Below are positions 5,046-5,463 of a stretch of DNA of 5,463 nucleotides, in pieces. Under the pieces are notes generated by a model, which searched no databases, was not told the origin of the DNA, and saw only the letters and a program-made list of their open reading frames with translations. Source of the DNA: Actinomycetota bacterium (GTDB lineage: Bacteria > Actinomycetota > Thermoleophilia > Gaiellales > Gaiellaceae); assembly GCA_005883365.1 (NCBI GenBank), contig VAXA01000149.1, positions 1-5,463 of the forward strand, in the 5' to 3' direction. A program made the position numbers and the translations under genes. Positions within the stretch are counted from its first letter, which is position 1, and every line of letters begins with the position of its first letter.

Positions 5046-5463
5046 ATGCTGCCGCCGTTCGTCTGGAGCGACGAGTGCCTGCGGCACGAGCCGGAGGCCG
5101 AGGTCTGGGTCGGTGTGCGCACACCGGCGACCGAGGTGCCGGCGCGGGCGCTGGCGATCCGCGAGGCGCTCGTCGCAGCCGGCGCGGATGAGGTCGCGGC
5201 CGCCGCGCACGACGACTCGGCGCTGCTCGCGGTGCACGACCCGGCGCTCGTCGAGTTCCTGCGCACGGCGTGGGAGGAGTGGTCACGCGCATCCTTGCCC
5301 TCCGACCGCGTCGTCCCCTACGTCTTCGCCCGCGAGGAGCTTACGAGCGGGCGTGCGCCCGCGCCGCCGACCGCGGTCTGGGCGCGGCCGGGCCTCTTCG
5401 CCTACGACACGATGACGCTGATCGGCCCCGGCACCTGGGAGGCGGCGCGCGCGGCGGTCGACG
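5046..5463 (+). CDS. Histone deacetylase family protein / acetylpolyamine amidohydrolase-like (partial, 3' end outside window)
   Basis: The frame from ATG 5046 stays open to the window edge, giving 139 residues of a protein usually about 340-370 long. It reads as the N-terminal part of the bacterial class II histone-deacetylase/acetylpolyamine amidohydrolase family: SDECLRHEP at 8-16, VPARALAIREAL at 31-42, VHDPALVEFLRTAWEEW at 63-79, and RPGLFAYDTMTLIGPGTW at 114-131, the last resembling the family's tyrosine-aspartate-threonine/GTWEAA stretch. Such enzymes use zinc to remove acetyl groups from polyamines or lysine side chains. The zinc ligands and His-His pair lie beyond the window, so activity cannot be judged. 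An in-frame TAG (5043-5045) directly precedes the ATG, so the start cannot be further upstream. There is no strong Shine-Dalgarno, only a G-run (5036-5039). The element at 4878-5045 abuts the start codon, so any promoter must lie inside it. Confidence 0.85.
   Translation, partial: MLPPFVWSDECLRHEPEAEVWVGVRTPATEVPARALAIREALVAAGADEVAAAAHDDSALLAVHDPALVEFLRTAWEEWSRASLPSDRVVPYVFAREELTSGRAPAPPTAVWARPGLFAYDTMTLIGPGTWEAARAAVD

Noticed and set aside
4878..5237. Minus-strand open frame (119 codons) crossing the intergenic element and the deacetylase start
   Set aside because: It is antisense to a good family match and runs through the inverted repeat; the translation is Arg/Ala-rich with no motif.

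Overview
The window is very GC-rich, with third codon positions almost all G or C. It holds five protein genes packed tightly on both strands, and no rRNA, tRNA or CRISPR array. The gene repertoire, the high GC and the start-site style (TANNNT boxes a few bases before ATG and no clear Shine-Dalgarno) suggest an actinobacterium. A Thermoleophilia/Gaiellales-type organism is my best guess, but that is inference and not proven by the sequence.

Layout, left to right. Positions 1-227 are intergenic and filled with degenerate direct and inverted repeats. Two minus-strand genes follow as an operon: a P5C-dehydrogenase-like aldehyde dehydrogenase (1490-3031), then a class III PLP aminotransferase (228-1493), joined by a 4-base GTGA stop/start overlap. 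A short divergent gap (3032-3054) separates this operon from a plus-strand carbon-nitrogen hydrolase of the AmiE/formamidase-like branch of the nitrilase superfamily (3055-3915). That gene converges on, and overlaps by 22 bases with, a minus-strand P1-family (DmpA-type) self-processing peptidase (3894-4868). The overlap is a near-palindrome. The next intergenic region is almost entirely one 168-base inverted-repeat element (4878-5045) with a strong hairpin at its centre. A plus-strand histone-deacetylase-family / acetylpolyamine-amidohydrolase-like gene starts immediately after it at 5046 and runs off the right edge.

How the genes may work together (inference). Three genes encode enzymes that cut amide bonds: an acetylamine deacetylase, an omega-amidase-like nitrilase homologue and an N-terminal-nucleophile aminopeptidase/amidase. 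Two encode the classic pair for amine removal and aldehyde oxidation. Together they could form a catabolic neighbourhood for acylated amines, polyamines or omega-amino acids, releasing carboxylates and nitrogen. No substrate can be read from the sequence. The genes are in several transcription units, so only the dehydrogenase/aminotransferase link is strongly supported.

The most unusual non-coding features are the 168-base hairpin element between two divergent genes, the palindromic gene overlap that gives both proteins a matching YRxRxR tail, the repeat-filled left end, and the divergent starts only 23 bases apart.
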